NCBI RefSeq assembly: GCF_008831285.2
Contig: NC_045147.1
Coordinates: 1,758,001 to 1,822,000 of the forward strand
Source of the DNA: Nymphaea colorata
Taxonomy: Eukaryota; Streptophyta; Magnoliopsida; Nymphaeales; Nymphaeaceae
Reading direction: 5' to 3'
Length of the DNA stretch: 64,000 bases
Positions 47,501 through 58,979 of the stretch are shown one piece after another. The first letter of the stretch is position 1. Each line of letters opens with the position of its first letter. The notes beneath the pieces are model-generated. The model worked only from the letters and a program-made list of their open reading frames with translations. It searched no databases and was not told where the DNA came from. The position numbers and the translations under genes are program-made.

Positions 47501-47996
47501 TGAGAAAAAGAATTACTAAGGGAGCAAAAGAAGAATTTACGTGGTTCGGTGTAAGGTCACCTACATCCACGAGAGAGGTCCTTCCACCGTCTGTTGGTGG
47601 AGAAGTTTTTCCACTATTTATAATGTTTACACCTTAGGCTTCTCCTTGATCTTAGGAGAGATTACATCCTTATCATTATTGCTCTTATGAGTTGTGCAAG
47701 AATCTTTGATACTACTGTCGGTTTTGGATTGACTTGCTTTGTTAACTTGTTGCATTTTCGGACCGCCATCTTCCTTAGTAACGGTGACTGATTTGCCTTT
47801 TTCATCATCTGTTTTAAACGCAATCTTTCCTGAATCATCATCTTTATGAGTAACCATAGATATCTTGCCTCTATCATCTCCTGCATTAATATCCAATGCA
47901 ATCTGTAGCCTAGTTGTTTTTGAATTTGTTGTAACTGACGGAATATGCGTTCTTGCCGTTGGAGTCAATTGGTGATTATTAACCTCATTCATTTCA
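47501..47996 (-). repeat. Copia B 3' LTR (left)
   Basis: About 496 bp, TG...CA. It contains the AATTTACGTGGTTCGGTGTA block common in copia LTRs and a long minus-strand open frame continuous with pol. Confidence 0.9.
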
Positions 47997-48589
47997 TTCC
48001 CCCTCAAACTGGGCAGGGCTTTAGTGAGGCCCAGTTTGGCGTGAAGGGTATTGAAAAAATGGCTGGACAGCGCCTTGGTGAATATGTCAGTAAGTTGTTG
48101 GGAGGAAGGCACAAAGTGCGTAGCAAGTTGACCAAGCGTGACATTTTCATGAAGGAAGTGATAATCTAATTTGACATGTTTCATGCGAGAGTGAAAGACT
48201 GGCTTAATAGAAACCCGTAGAGCAAACATATTATCACAATATAAGGTAGGTGCAGAGGCCAAATATACTCCAAGATCTTTCAAAATATATGAAATCCACG
48301 TAAGTTCATCGGCTGCAGATGCCACAGATCTATACTCAACTTCATTCGTAGATCGGGCAACAGTAGGCTGTTTCTTAGCAGTCCAAGAGATACAATTTGC
48401 TCCGATGAAGGTGCAATAACCGGTAGTAGAGTGTCTAGTGTCAAGACATCCTACCCAATCAAAATCAGAGAAGACATGAATATGAAAATCCCTCTGAGGA
48501 GAAAGAATAAGGCCATCAGAAATGGTGCTATGAATGTAGCGAAGTACACGCTTAACAAGTTGGAAATGACTATTCTTCGGTGTCTGCAT
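47627..48589 (-). pseudogene. Copia B RNase H, reading through into the 3' LTR
   Basis: A 320-codon minus-strand frame. Residues 1-190 are the copia RNase H: VFSDFDWVGCLDTRHSTTGY, SWTAKKQPTVARSTNEVEYR, LYCDNMFAL, a VKLDYHFLHENV stretch, and QQLTDIFTKAL. Instead of stopping, the frame enters the LTR at about residue 197 and continues for about 123 residues rich in Lys, Asp, Ser and Thr (KGKSVTVTKEDGG, KASQSKTDSSIKD), ending KIKEKPKV. The catalytic positions look mostly retained, but the frame is separated from RT by stops. Confidence 0.85.
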
Positions 48590-49493
48590 ATACTGGCTGA
48601 CATAATTAACACTAAATGATATGCCAGGTCAAATGAACGTCGAGTATTGTAGTCCTCCAACTAGACTCCAAAATAAGGTTGGATCCAGAAAAAGTTTATC
48701 ATCACTAGGAGGTTGATAGTGTTGAACCAAAGGAGTAATGACAGGTTTGCAGCCAAGCAATTTCACACGTTCTAGTAGATTGAATGTGTATCACTTTTGA
48801 TTTAAGAAGAGTCCAGATCAGGTTCGAACGACTTCTATACCCAAAAAATGATGAAGGTATCCAAGATCTTTCATGACAAATTCAGTACTCAGCTCGTTGA
48901 CAAACTGTTGAAGAAGGATGTTGTTGCTTCCTGTTAATATGATATCATCAACATAGAGGAGGAGAAAAATAGCCCCTTGGACTTCTCGATAGACAAACAG
49001 GGAGGAATCAGAAATGCTAGTATAAAACCCTTTTGTCAGTAAGAATGAGCCAAAGCGATCATACCAAGCTCTAGGAGCCTGGCAAAGTCCATAAAGTGCT
49101 CAAAGAAGGCGACAGACGTGCGTTGGTTTGGACAGATCAATGAACCCTGGAGGTTGTTCAATAAAGACAGTTTTATCTAAGTTGCCATAGAGATACGCAT
49201 TTTTGACGTCAAGTTGTTTGATGTTCCAATTGTTGGTTAATGCAATGGTAAGGGCGATGTGAATCGTAGCCGGTTTGATAACGGGAGAGAAGGTTTCCAT
49301 AAAATCAGTGTCGGGAATTTGATTGAACCCGCGAGCTGAGTTTGGCCTTCAGGCATTCCAAAGTACCATCACTTTTCAATTTTGTTTTCAAAACCCAACA
49401 CATACTTACCACATTCATGTTCGGCTGCCGAGGAACGAGAGTCCAAGTTTGACAGTGGTGAAGGGCATTTAGTTCTTCTTTCATTGTTGCCAC
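48590..49493 (-). pseudogene. Copia B reverse transcriptase, broken
   Basis: Minus-strand frames 49305-49493 (WTLVPRQPNMNVVSMCWVLK) and 49100-49300 (ETFSPVIKPATIHIALTIAL, then QLDVKNAYLYGNL and IEQPPGFI) are the start of copia RT. The later part, including the YVDD region at about 48930-48960, lies in other frames. At least three interruptions are visible. Confidence 0.85.
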
Positions 49494-49865
49494 CTAACCA
49501 TCAAGCATTAAGACATCTTTCACTATTTTGGGTTCTAGGGGAATACTCATAGTGAGAAAATATAAAGGATTGGGCTTGGTAACACCAACCTTTGCTCGAG
49601 TGACCATGGCATGAGAATTTGATGAAGTACGAGGAATATGATTGGACGTGTCATGGGGTGCCCTTGTTGTATCATCATTTGTTGGTGACAACTCAGCTAG
49701 AGGAAGGAGTAGACTTTCTTGATGTGAAGACTCATCACGGGAAGACGTCGATTCACCTGTAATAGGAGATAGCACGACTGGTTGATGCATCGAAAATGCG
49801 TGAACATCTGAGACAGTCGAACTGGTTGGTAACACATCTTGAGTTGGAAGCTCTTCATGATGCAT
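49494..49865 (-). pseudogene. Copia B integrase-RT linker region
   Basis: A 123-codon minus-strand frame, Ser/Thr/Pro/His-rich, ending in a HAMVTRAKVGVTKPNPLYFL stretch, the conserved segment just before RT in copia pol (the TRxKxGIxKPxxxY region). Confidence 0.8.
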
Positions 49866-50150
49866 ACGAGCAGAGTTATCATGAGAATCAACGTGCTGCC
49901 TACCAGTCGAATCAGTAATGCCACGAGAAGGCTCTGTCCAATCATTGAAGGTGGCAGGATGCAGCTGTTGTTCAACCTTTGAGAATAATATTCTCGGCTT
50001 GTGACAAGGAAAATAAGCTTCATCAAATACTACATGTCGTTAAATATATACTTGGCCAGTAGGAGGATATAAACATCGATAGCCTTTATGAATAGAACTA
50101 TACCCCAAAAAGACACATGGTAATGATCTTGGCTCAAAATTATGTTTGGC

Positions 50151-50772
50151 TTACTCTCTCAAGTAAGGAAAACAATGATTCCTAAATATACAAAGACACG
50201 AATAATCTAGTTTCTTCACAAACACACACTCAAATGGTGATTTCATATGCAAGGTGGGAGTAAGCAACCGATTGATTAGCCTTGCAATAGTTAAAAAGGC
50301 ATCAACCCAATATTTCATGGGTACGTGAGAATGAAACATCATGGTGAGGCCTAATTCAAAGAATGGACCGGTGACACCGCTCAGCCAGCCCATTTTGTAG
50401 TGGCATTTTGGGGCACGACTTAATATGTTGAATGCCATTATTTCGCAAATAGGTTTCTTAGATATGACTATTAAATTCACCCCCTTCATCATGTCTGAAA
50501 AAAATTTAACTTTGTCTCAAACTGTTGTTCAACTAATTTATAGAAATCCATAAACACTTGGCAAAGTTCATAATTGTGTTGGAAATGATATAACCAAACA
50601 AATCTTGTAGCCTCATCAACAAATATAGCATAAAATTGATTTTTTTGTGAATGGGAGCTGGTCCCCATAAATCACAATGAATATGTTGAAGAAAAACTTG
50701 AGAATGATCTTCTACTGAAAGAAACAACAGCAGACACATCTTGGCGATTTGACAACTAGAACAAATCGACAT
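50151..50772 (-). pseudogene. Copia B integrase core, broken
   Basis: The minus strand has the end of the zinc finger and core start at 50533-50772 (CSSCQIAKM, then HIHCDLWGPAP) and the later core at 50151-50492 (VPMKYWVDAFLTIARLINRL, then SPFECVF). The middle of the core, around 50500, is in other frames. Confidence 0.85.
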
Positions 50773-50987
50773 TTTTTATTGAGGTCCACTTACCTCAATG
50801 TTATTTTTGCTAACAAGAAAATCAACTATCTGACGATGAGGATGGCCCAAACGTTAATGCCATGTCTCTTTATATGCCGACCGAAATTTGCTGAAAAAGA
50901 AAGTTGCATGTTGTCGACCCTTGTGTGTTTCCTAAAACACATAAACATCTCCGGCTCTACTGCCTGACGCTATTATCCAGTTGTTCC

Positions 50988-51401
50988 TCACAAAAAACCC
51001 ATTAGCATAGAATTGAAAAACATATGAATATGTGGATATGCAGATGTTAACTGGCTGACTAAGATTAAATTCTTCTTAATTTGAGGTACAACTAACACAT
51101 TGTTGAGAACAAGTTGCCTTTTCCCATTTTGAATATTAGTATTTCTAATATAAGTAATATTTAATTTTTCACCATTTCCTACCATAATTTGATCGTTACC
51201 ATGATACCGAGTAAAGTTTGTAAGGTTAACTAGATCAAATGTCATATGTGTGGACGCCCCTGTATCAAGAAACCATTTGTCATCATGACCGTCAGCTATC
51301 TTCATTGCTGCCAACTCATGCGAGACTTCCTGCACTTGAAAGGCGTGATTGAACTGGTGCCAACAATTACCAGCATTGTGATTCATTTTGTGGCTTGGCA
51401 A
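50988..51401 (-). pseudogene. Copia B protease and pre-integrase region
   Basis: A 137-codon minus-strand frame with HNAGNCWHQF, a relic of the gag zinc-knuckle region, then WFLDTGASTHMT, the aspartic protease active site (DTGA), and VLVVPQIKKNLILVSQLT, the typical end of the protease domain. Confidence 0.88.
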
Positions 51402-51466
51402 TGAACACCTTTGTCCTTGCTTTGGTTTTCACCTTGTCCACCATTTTTGTTTTGGTTTGACTGAAA

Positions 51467-51835
51467 TTATCCTCCACCTTGGACTGCTTGTGTGAACTCT
51501 CGCTCTTTTGAGTTAAAAAAACTGATTTCTGTTTGTTCTAAACTTGGGGTTTGAATACTTACCTGTTGGCTGGTATCTTCATGATACATACTTCGCATAG
51601 TTGCATGACTTTGGAGTAAAGCCACTACATCTATGTAAGACAGTGTTAGGGGTTTCATCATAGTAGTGGTAAATGACTCGTATTCCTGTCCCAATCCACT
51701 AAGAAGCCAAAAAATTTTGGAATGATCTTCTATAGGCTTGCCTATGGCTGCAAGCTCATCACAAATCTTCTTGAACCCGCAAATGTAATCAGCAATAGAT
51801 AAGTTTCTTTTCTTACAAGTTAGAAGCTTTTGCAT
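51467..51835 (-). pseudogene. Copia B gag, truncated
   Basis: A 122-codon minus-strand frame with the UBN2 gag signature (SIADYICGFKKICDELAAIG, then IFWLLSGLGQEYESFTTTMM and LTLSYIDVVALLQSHATM). The N-terminal part, up to the primer site at 52284, is broken. Confidence 0.85.
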
Positions 51836-52286
51836 AAGCAGGTGTTCCCTCTCTTGACATTTATGATAAAACTATGTCATAACAGTGTTTCATACATCTT
51901 TAGACGTTTGAAGACCAATAATCGTGCCTATGACTTCTTTTGTGAGAGTGCTGGTGATCCATCCGCGCAATAGTTGATCTGATTTTCACCATGCTTGATA
52001 GATTAAATTCACTTGTTCCTCCACCGTACTATCTTCTTTGGTTTGCTTGATTGTAGGTTCAGGTGCAGCCGTCTCTCCCTTAATGAACTCAGTCATATCT
52101 TGGCTTTCAATAAGTCTAAGCAGCTGAGTTTTTCATATCAGAAAATTGGTTTGGTTCAACTTAATGGTCACAAAGTTTGCGATGTTTAAGTTGTAAGGGT
52201 AAGGAGAGGACATGGTGGAAGCCATTGAGGATATGAAAGGACTTGAAGAGACTCACGGCCCAAGACCCTACTTCTCTGATACCATG

Positions 52287-52802
52287 TGAGAAAAGGAATT
52301 ACTAAGGGGGAAAAAGAAGAATTTACGTGGTTCGGTGTAAATTCACCTACGTCTACAAGAGAGGTCCTTCCACTGCCTGTTGGTGGAGACGTTTTTCCAC
52401 TATTTATAAAGTTTACACCTTAGGCTTCTCCTTGATCTTAGGAGAGATTACATCCTTATCATTATTGGTCTTATGAGCTGTACAAGAATCTTTGATACTA
52501 TTGTCGAATTTGGATTGACTTGCTTTGTTAAGCTGTTGCATTTCTGGATCGCTATCTTCCTTAGTAACTGTGGCTGATTTGCCTTTTTCATTATCTGTTT
52601 TAATGACCGACACAATCTTTCCTATATGAATCTTTCCTGAATTATCATCTTTATGAGTAACCCTAGCTATCTTGCTCTATCATCTCCTGCGTTAATATCC
52701 AATGCAATCTATAGCCTGGCTGATTTAGAATTTGTTGTAACTGATGCAATCTGCATTCTTGCCGTTGGAGTCAATTGGTGGTTATTAACCTCATCCATTT
52801 CA
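52287..52802 (-). repeat. Copia B 5' LTR (right)
   Basis: About 516 bp, TG...CA, matching 47501-47996 throughout. The extra 20 bp or so comes largely from an AATCTTTCCTxxATGAATCT duplication near 52613-52640. It also keeps the minus-strand open frame seen in the other LTR (52413-52613). Confidence 0.9.
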
Positions 52803-52809
52803 CAAGCTA

Positions 52810-53380
52810 TATTGAACTTTATAAGCAGAGAAGGCTATAACCATTAATTTTGAAAATTATAAATTTAGATATGTTGCTCTCATTTATATAATCGTCATTG
52901 CAAGAAACAATACAAATAATGCTTAGAGAAATAAATTAATTACACACACAAAGACTGATGAATTTAAAATTCACTCTCTTTTGAGCATGTAAGATCAACT
53001 TCATAAAATCTTGTTCACAAATTTGCATCATTTCGTGACGAATCCAAATTGAGTCCAAGATTTAACAAGGATATGGCGTGACTACCAGTTTTGGTTTTAG
53101 AAATTCAAATTTGAATACAACTATGAGTATGACCATTAAGACACCATACCAAATATGTTTTTTGATGGCACATTTCTGCCGACACGTAAAGCACCATGTC
53201 GGCTTTCATTGCAACCAACATCTAGTGAATTGTATACTTTCAAATGAAAACTGATCAATTCTTCAATAATGTAAAGTCTTTCCATAAATAATAATTTCAT
53301 CCTTTCCCCTTTTGGTCTCTCCTACCACTTAGAGTACCAGAAACTATGACCTTCATTGTTGGTAAGGTTTTGCTGGCCTA
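52810..53380. other. Intergenic AT-rich DNA
   Basis: Host sequence between copia B and the LINE. Nothing recognisable. Confidence 0.6.
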
Positions 53381-53519
53381 CTCCGTCATAACTGATCTAT
53401 TTTGCCTCCACAGCAAGCATTTATGTCACTCTCACAAGCTGATTTGCTACTGATGATCACCAGTAAATCTCATGAAAAAAAGTATTTAATCATGGATGCA
53501 TCGTTCAGGCAGGAAAGTT

Positions 53520-54402
53520 CGCTGACCCTGATTCACAATCCTCGCCAGCATTCCTTTCATTCTAGAGTCCATAATTTTAGATATGATCTTGTAAATACTG
53601 TTGCATAAGGCGATAGGCCGAAAGTCGATGATATTAGAGCGTCTTGGTGCTTAGGGATTAGGATAATGTGCGATTGGTTTTTTTTTTTCATGCATAAATC
53701 CGGCCCCCTCTTATAGAACTAAGATTTCAATCCCCATTTGGTAAACAGCTAGAAAAATCTCATCCATCGCAACTGCTTTGCACAAAATAGAATTCTTTTG
53801 GGCTAAGATCAAAGGGCCTCCAATGAGATCGTTCGGAAGACTACCACCATCCAATGGAACATCATAGAAACTCCTAAAATGCTCCATACAAACCTCATCT
53901 TCTAATGAATCCTTTGTGGGTCATCTACGGAGGATTCATTCACCTGTATTTGTAGAGTTTGTTCTTTTGGGCCCTCTATTCAATCTGAGATTAAAAATAT
54001 TTGGTGTTGCGGTCACTTTTTGGAGCATTGAAACTGAGCTTTTTGCTGCCAAAATAGCTCCTCTTCCTTCAAAGAGGCCTGCAATGCTTTACGCAGAACC
54101 CATTCCTTGTCATTTTGCACAAGTGGAGATCTATCCTCACACTGTTTCACCATTTCAATTTCATCTTTTAAGGATGCTATTTTCGCAGGAATGTCACCAT
54201 ATAGATGTGAGTTCCACCATGCTAGTCTCCTTCTAGTTTTCTCCATTTTGGTTAACAAGTGAATCATCACACAACCCCTCCTCTCCATTTCCCAGCTCAC
54301 AATCTGGTTGGAGAAACCAACAGTTATACATTCAAATGATTCTTCTACCAAAAACCCACTCATCTCGAGAAGGACAAGATAGAATAATGGCATTATGGTC
54401 AA
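53520..54402 (-). pseudogene. LINE reverse transcriptase fragment
   Basis: Minus-strand frame 54013-54402 carries the endonuclease-RT linker of plant L1 ORF2 (RRRLAWWNSHLYGD, then LQASLKEEELFWQQKA). About 53530-53660 reads in pieces as IIDFRPIALCNSIYKIISKI and then GQRTFLPER, the RPIxLCNxxYKIISK and QxAFVxGR motifs of LINE RT. Stops and frameshifts separate them, and the later RT motifs are absent. Confidence 0.8.
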
Positions 54403-54554
54403 ACGTAGTCCGGGGTAAAACTATCACTTAAAAGTGGAACCGGTTGTCTAGGTACCCCAAACCACTCACTAGAGCCCAGTCATGTTTGCATTTCACTCTT
54501 TCTTTGCTCTCTCGTTGTTACACCATATAAATCTGTCTACCGGCCCTGCAATAT

Positions 54555-54860
54555 TCAGCTGTTATCCAAAATAAAGGAGTTAAAATCTTGGCAGGAAGCC
54601 CTGCTAGGGGTTCGTCCAGTTTTGTCTTGTGCTCCTCTTAGGGCATTAAAATCGCCAATGATTGCTATTGGATTTCCAGTGATTTGAATAACATTTGATA
54701 GCACTCTGAAGGACATTCTGCGAATAAGACAATTTGGGTAAAGGTGAACCCCAAAGACTGAGAAAGTGAAACCATTTCTCATGATTTTGCGATCTGCTTT
54801 TAACCAAAAAGGGTCGATAGATCCCACAGTGACACCGACCATGGTAGGGTTTCATCCTAA
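54555..54860 (-). pseudogene. LINE endonuclease fragment
   Basis: A 95-codon minus-strand frame with the apurinic-type L1 endonuclease pattern: FTFSVFGVHLYPN in the position of the VYGxxxxxxR block, then NPIAIIGDFNALRGAQDKTG, the GDFN catalytic motif. The N-terminal part of the domain is missing at the inversion junction. Confidence 0.8.
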
Positions 54861-55240
54861 AATTATCCGGACCTGACTCTCCAGTGTCTCACTTCGGAAA
54901 TAAAGTGCATACCCCTTAGTTTATTCTCTAGTTGAACCAAAGACTGTCGTTGAATCTAGGGATCAAGGATGAAGAAGATTGTTGGATGCATCTCCTAAAG
55001 CGTAAGAACCAAATCTCTCTGTGTGCCTTTCTCACTATCCCTCTGATATTTCATGACATGATCTTCATAAATGATCACACAGAAGGACGAGGAAAAGTTG
55101 GTACATGTGTTTTCCTTTGGTTATGTGGCAACTTTGAAAACTAATGAATAGAGTTAGCTGTAACGCAGAGGATGGAATCAACCGTGACATCGCTGACGCT
55201 CTTTGGACAGATGTTAAAAATATTATCACTGGCTACTTAG

Positions 55241-55600
55241 GTGTCTCTAAACACAATTTGGATGGCCACTGCGATCAGGCCGGACCCATGGCCCTCTTTT
55301 GATGAATACAACTTCACTCTGCAAACAACAATTGTAGCAGGGAGGGATGGCTCTACCCTTGGCTGCATACTTAAGAGCAGCAACAGTGACATTGTAAGCA
55401 GATGGACGAGACAGATGCCAACGGACTTATTCGGAGAGGCAAAACAATTACTTTGTGATTCCTGCTTGCCTTTTCACAATGTCCCGACAGAATTGCCATA
55501 GCAGCTGCCCTTCACAAATGGAAATCTCATTTGCAGAAAGCTATTAGAGGACACACACAAACTGGAAGATGATTTTCTTTGTTGATGAAAAACACCCACA
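55241..55600 (+). pseudogene. LINE RNase H-like 3' fragment
   Basis: An 86-codon plus-strand frame with WPSFDEYNFTLQT, DGSTLGCILKSSN and a MPTDLFGEAKQLL stretch, like the RNase H domain at the end of plant L1 ORF2 (WxxPxxxxxxLNTDG...GGxxRD...AE). The first catalytic Asp appears lost. The LINE 3' end follows. Confidence 0.55.
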
Positions 55601-55801
55601 TCATTTTCTTTCTCCGGTGCAACCCCACACTTGATTTGGTGCGGCTATTTGCTGCAGGAACATGATGTAATGGTGATTTGTCTGGCCTCCTCTCCTATGT
55701 AGGTTTTTGTCATACTTGCGCTTGATGGAGGCCATTTTTGTTCTTTTTGTATATCCACATCCATTCCCTTTCGTCTATTTTGGTCAATAAAAGGGTTGCG
55801 G

Positions 55802-55862
55802 GCAGTAGCGGAGCCAGAAAAATTTGTTGGAGGGACACTTGAAAAATACTCAAATCTGGTAG

Positions 55863-55899
<37 letters not shown>

Positions 55900-55995
55900 A
55901 TAAATATTTAAGATTCACATTTAAAAATAAAGAACTTTTAAGAGACTGGTGTAGACAACTGCCCACACTAGTCACAATGTGGCTACACCACTAGT
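55802..55995. repeat. GGCTCCGCC-ended repeat, copy D
   Basis: Starts GGCAGTAGCGGAGCCAGAAA and ends near AATGTGGCTACACCACTAG, whose reverse complement begins CTAGTGGTGTAGCCA, so the ends are inverted. It includes a (TA)n tract at 55865-55896 and abuts the LINE 3' end. Confidence 0.5.
55865..55896. repeat. (TA)n microsatellite
   Basis: About 16 TA units inside repeat copy D. Confidence 0.93.
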
Positions 55996-58620
55996 CGGGG
56001 AGGGGCCTTTCCCCTCCAGCAAGCTTGCACCGATTAACCACTAAATCATTAGATGTTCTCTTTTGTTTTCTCCCTTTGAGTTTCATATCATTCAATCTGT
56101 GATATAAAGGTTGAAGAACATATAGTTTTTGGTGACTTTTTTATGTTTATAAGACTAGAAGTTCTTTGGTTTCTTCTTTTCCATTTGCACCTTTTTCTGC
56201 CTTTTTGCAGATAATGAATGGGGGGCTTGGGAGATCGATTGTCTATCAGTGCTCTCTTGTTGCACTGTTCTACTTCATATTAGAGTTTATGGTCTCTTAT
56301 CACCCCCACTCCAATGTGTAAGGAGAAACCAATAACTTATCTTATGGATTTCAAAACCTAATAACAACTAACACAAGAATTCAAATCCTAACTATGACAA
56401 GTCATATAAATTCAAACTACAACTGCCACTTTTTCATCCATTATCAAAATGGACAGTACAACTAGTTCATTCTCTTTAGGAGAGAACTTGTTTGTTTTTT
56501 CTACATGCCAAGCTGGAACATATCAAAATGAAAAAACTATACAACTTAACTATAATATATATGGAACTCATATGACTGGTCTATCCCGAGTTTAGTTTGG
56601 CATCTAGCTCGAGGTCATATCATGCTTCCTTGAAATAGGTAACATATAAATAATGAGTCCTAATGACCCAGTGAGCAGACCACTCAAGCTAATCTGACCA
56701 ATATACAACTTTTTTTACCACATAATAGTACAAGAAAAAGAAAGCATGCTAAGCAGTATTAGATGCATAACACGATTCAATTTGCAATTCATTCTCAACT
56801 TAATTCTCAATTTTTTCTTGTTTGAAATCTTGAACTCTTTCATCTTTCTTTCTTTGGTTCATAGTATAGCCAAGGAAAACCAGCCATCCACATTGAGGCT
56901 CCATTCGTAAAGGACTCGCTCATTTGTAGAATTTTATGGCTAGTGACCATCCACCTCTAATTTATATACTTCCTTGGAATGTTAAAAGGTTTTAATATCA
57001 TTCACAAAGGTTTAATATCATTTACGTCTAATTTCTAGGCTCCAATGGACTTTTAAAAAGTCAAATCTTCTGTGCCTCATGCTCTCTACACATTAATTGC
57101 TGTTCATTTTTAGTCACCATCCACAAGCAGCCCTTGTGGTCAGTCATTGAACATCTAATTCTCTTATAAGCAATCGATGCTTAATAACATAATCTAGAAT
57201 ACTCTTAATGAAACTATGACATATTTTGCACCATCTAATATCCGTGGTCTCTCATGCATAATCTCTAAATAACATTATCCTAGCTATAAACAAATAGTAT
57301 AAACAATCTCACGCAATCATATGTAGGCTAAAAATGATGGCAAATCAAACATATGGCTTAGCAATTCACAAACAAGCAATCCATTAAATATTTAAAATCT
57401 GCCATTAGAAAGTAGGAATTTCCTGTTCAATGGAATCTTTGCACATGCTCTTGTGTGTTTTCCAATCTACCTAATGATATTTAAAGAGCATAAATTTAGT
57501 CATAAATTTCACTTACAGAACCTAAATCAGGGCCTTCAAAATTGTCCCATAGCCCTCATTTCCAGCCCCATTAATCCACAATAATTATTCTACTTCCACC
57601 CATTTTCTAACCAACCCAAGTATTAATCAAAAGATAAAATCCCTAAAGTCAAAGGCCATGCATGTCCATAATCCCTTTGTAATGACAAAATAAAATAATT
57701 CCTTTCAAAACATGATGAAATTAAATTTCTCCACCATGAAAGCCCAAAAAATGTCAACCATATATATCAATTAAAACCTGTTTAAAACAAAAGAACATTA
57801 CAACATCAAAATTCATGCCACGACTAGCTAAAATAGATATTTCTTACTTTGAATTACCCAAACAATTATGTGTGCTGCAATTTTAAATGAATAATTAAAA
57901 AAATTGAAGGAGAAAACCAAAAAAATATTTGGTTTTTTACATCCTTGCTGCATCTTCTTCTTCTGCTCTATTTCCCTCGCTCTTTCTATCTCTTCTCTTT
58001 CATTCTTTCAAATGGTGGTGATTGGCCCTTTCATCGTGTTCTCTGATTCTGTCTCTAACTCTCTCTTGTTCTCCCTTTCTCTTTCCACTGAAACTCTCTC
58101 ACCATTCTATTCAAAAAGAAGAGGAGAGAAGGAGATCGAGCACGATAACCCTTCCCTCATGTCCAACTTTCACAACAAACTGACCCCAATTTTCAAAATA
58201 TTTTTTAATTCCCTAATGTGTTTTTCAAAGAAAAAGTTCAGACAATGCTTCTGCTTACAAAGAAATCATGGAACAAACAAGCAAATCATGATATGTTATT
58301 ATCTTCTCATCTGCATGTGTCATCCTCTTCTAATAAGTAGTCCATTGTATCTTAACAAGTGATATAACTTTTCTATAAATGAAAAAATCATTTTGATATG
58401 TTGAATTATAGGTGGTTTACATGAGCTAAATTAGTAATGACTAAAGAGTATAATGAGCAGGAAGGTTAAGCTGTAAAAAGTATCATAAACTATTGAGCAC
58501 TGTTGTATAATTGTTTGATGTTGCAAGACAGTATGCACACATAAACTCATGTGCTTTTGACTCATGAAAGTTGTTCAAAATTACATTACATTGATGGTGG
58601 CAAATGTTGGTTGTAAGAAT
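55996..58620. other. Intergenic AT-rich DNA
   Basis: No supported gene. A 152-codon plus-strand frame at 57904-58362 is dominated by Ser/Leu/Phe from a CT-rich tract and has no recognisable domain. Confidence 0.6.
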
Positions 58621-58630
58621 AGATGTATAA

Positions 58631-58652
58631 CGTGTGTGTGTGTGTGTGTGTA
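58631..58652. repeat. (GT)n microsatellite
   Basis: About eleven GT units. Confidence 0.92.
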
Positions 58653-58979
58653 TTACATTGAACAGTAAGGGTATGATTTATGTTTTATCTTTTTCAAGTT
58701 TAATTTGTCTTTTTTACCTACATTTTATGATTTTTTTATCAAGTTGTATATTTTAATTGTGCTTTTCTTTGTGTGAAGAATAAGAATGTTATCACTAAGA
58801 GAAAATACTACAAACAAAGAAAAGAAAACTAATATGTAGTGAAAGAGTAGGCTATAGCTAATGACAATTTAAATCCAATTTTTTTGAAGTCTAATGAAAA
58901 TAAGGATGCAAGCATGGATAAAACTGAGGAAGAAATGCCCAGTAGTAGTATAAAAAGGCAAAGAGCTAGGACTCTTTAG

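Larger units (their letters stand above)
47501..52802 (-). mobile_element. Ty1-copia element B (Ale/Retrofit-like), near full length, inactive
   Basis: About 5.3 kb, bounded by LTRs that begin TGAG and end TTTCA, and flanked by the direct repeat CAAGCTA (47494-47500 and 52803-52809; a 5-bp AGCTA duplication is the normal minimum). On the minus strand the order is 5' LTR, gag, protease, integrase, RT, RNase H, 3' LTR, which defines Ty1-copia. The primer site next to the 5' LTR reads TGGTATCAGAG on the minus strand, matching initiator Met tRNA. A polypurine tract, GAGGGGGAA, sits beside the 3' LTR (47997-48005). All domains are present, but gag-pol is split into at least eight frames. The RT motif LDVKNAYLYGNL and the VIKPATIHIALTIAL segment suggest the Ale/Retrofit lineage (inference). 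Confidence 0.93.
53400..55803. mobile_element. L1-type LINE with inverted 5' half
   Basis: The left part (about 53400-54860) encodes LINE endonuclease and RT on the minus strand. The right part (about 54930-55803) carries the LINE RNase H and 3' end on the plus strand, finishing with TTTTTGTATAT, a TTTGGTCAATAAAAGGGTTG block typical of plant L1 3' ends. The junction lies at about 54860-54930. An inverted 5' segment joined to a 3' segment in normal orientation is the structure made by twin priming during L1 insertion. No target duplication was found. All coding parts are broken. Confidence 0.65.

Noticed and set aside
57904-58362. 152-codon plus-strand frame
   Set aside because: CT-rich low-complexity DNA giving Ser/Leu/Phe runs; no domain, no splice context, no family resemblance.
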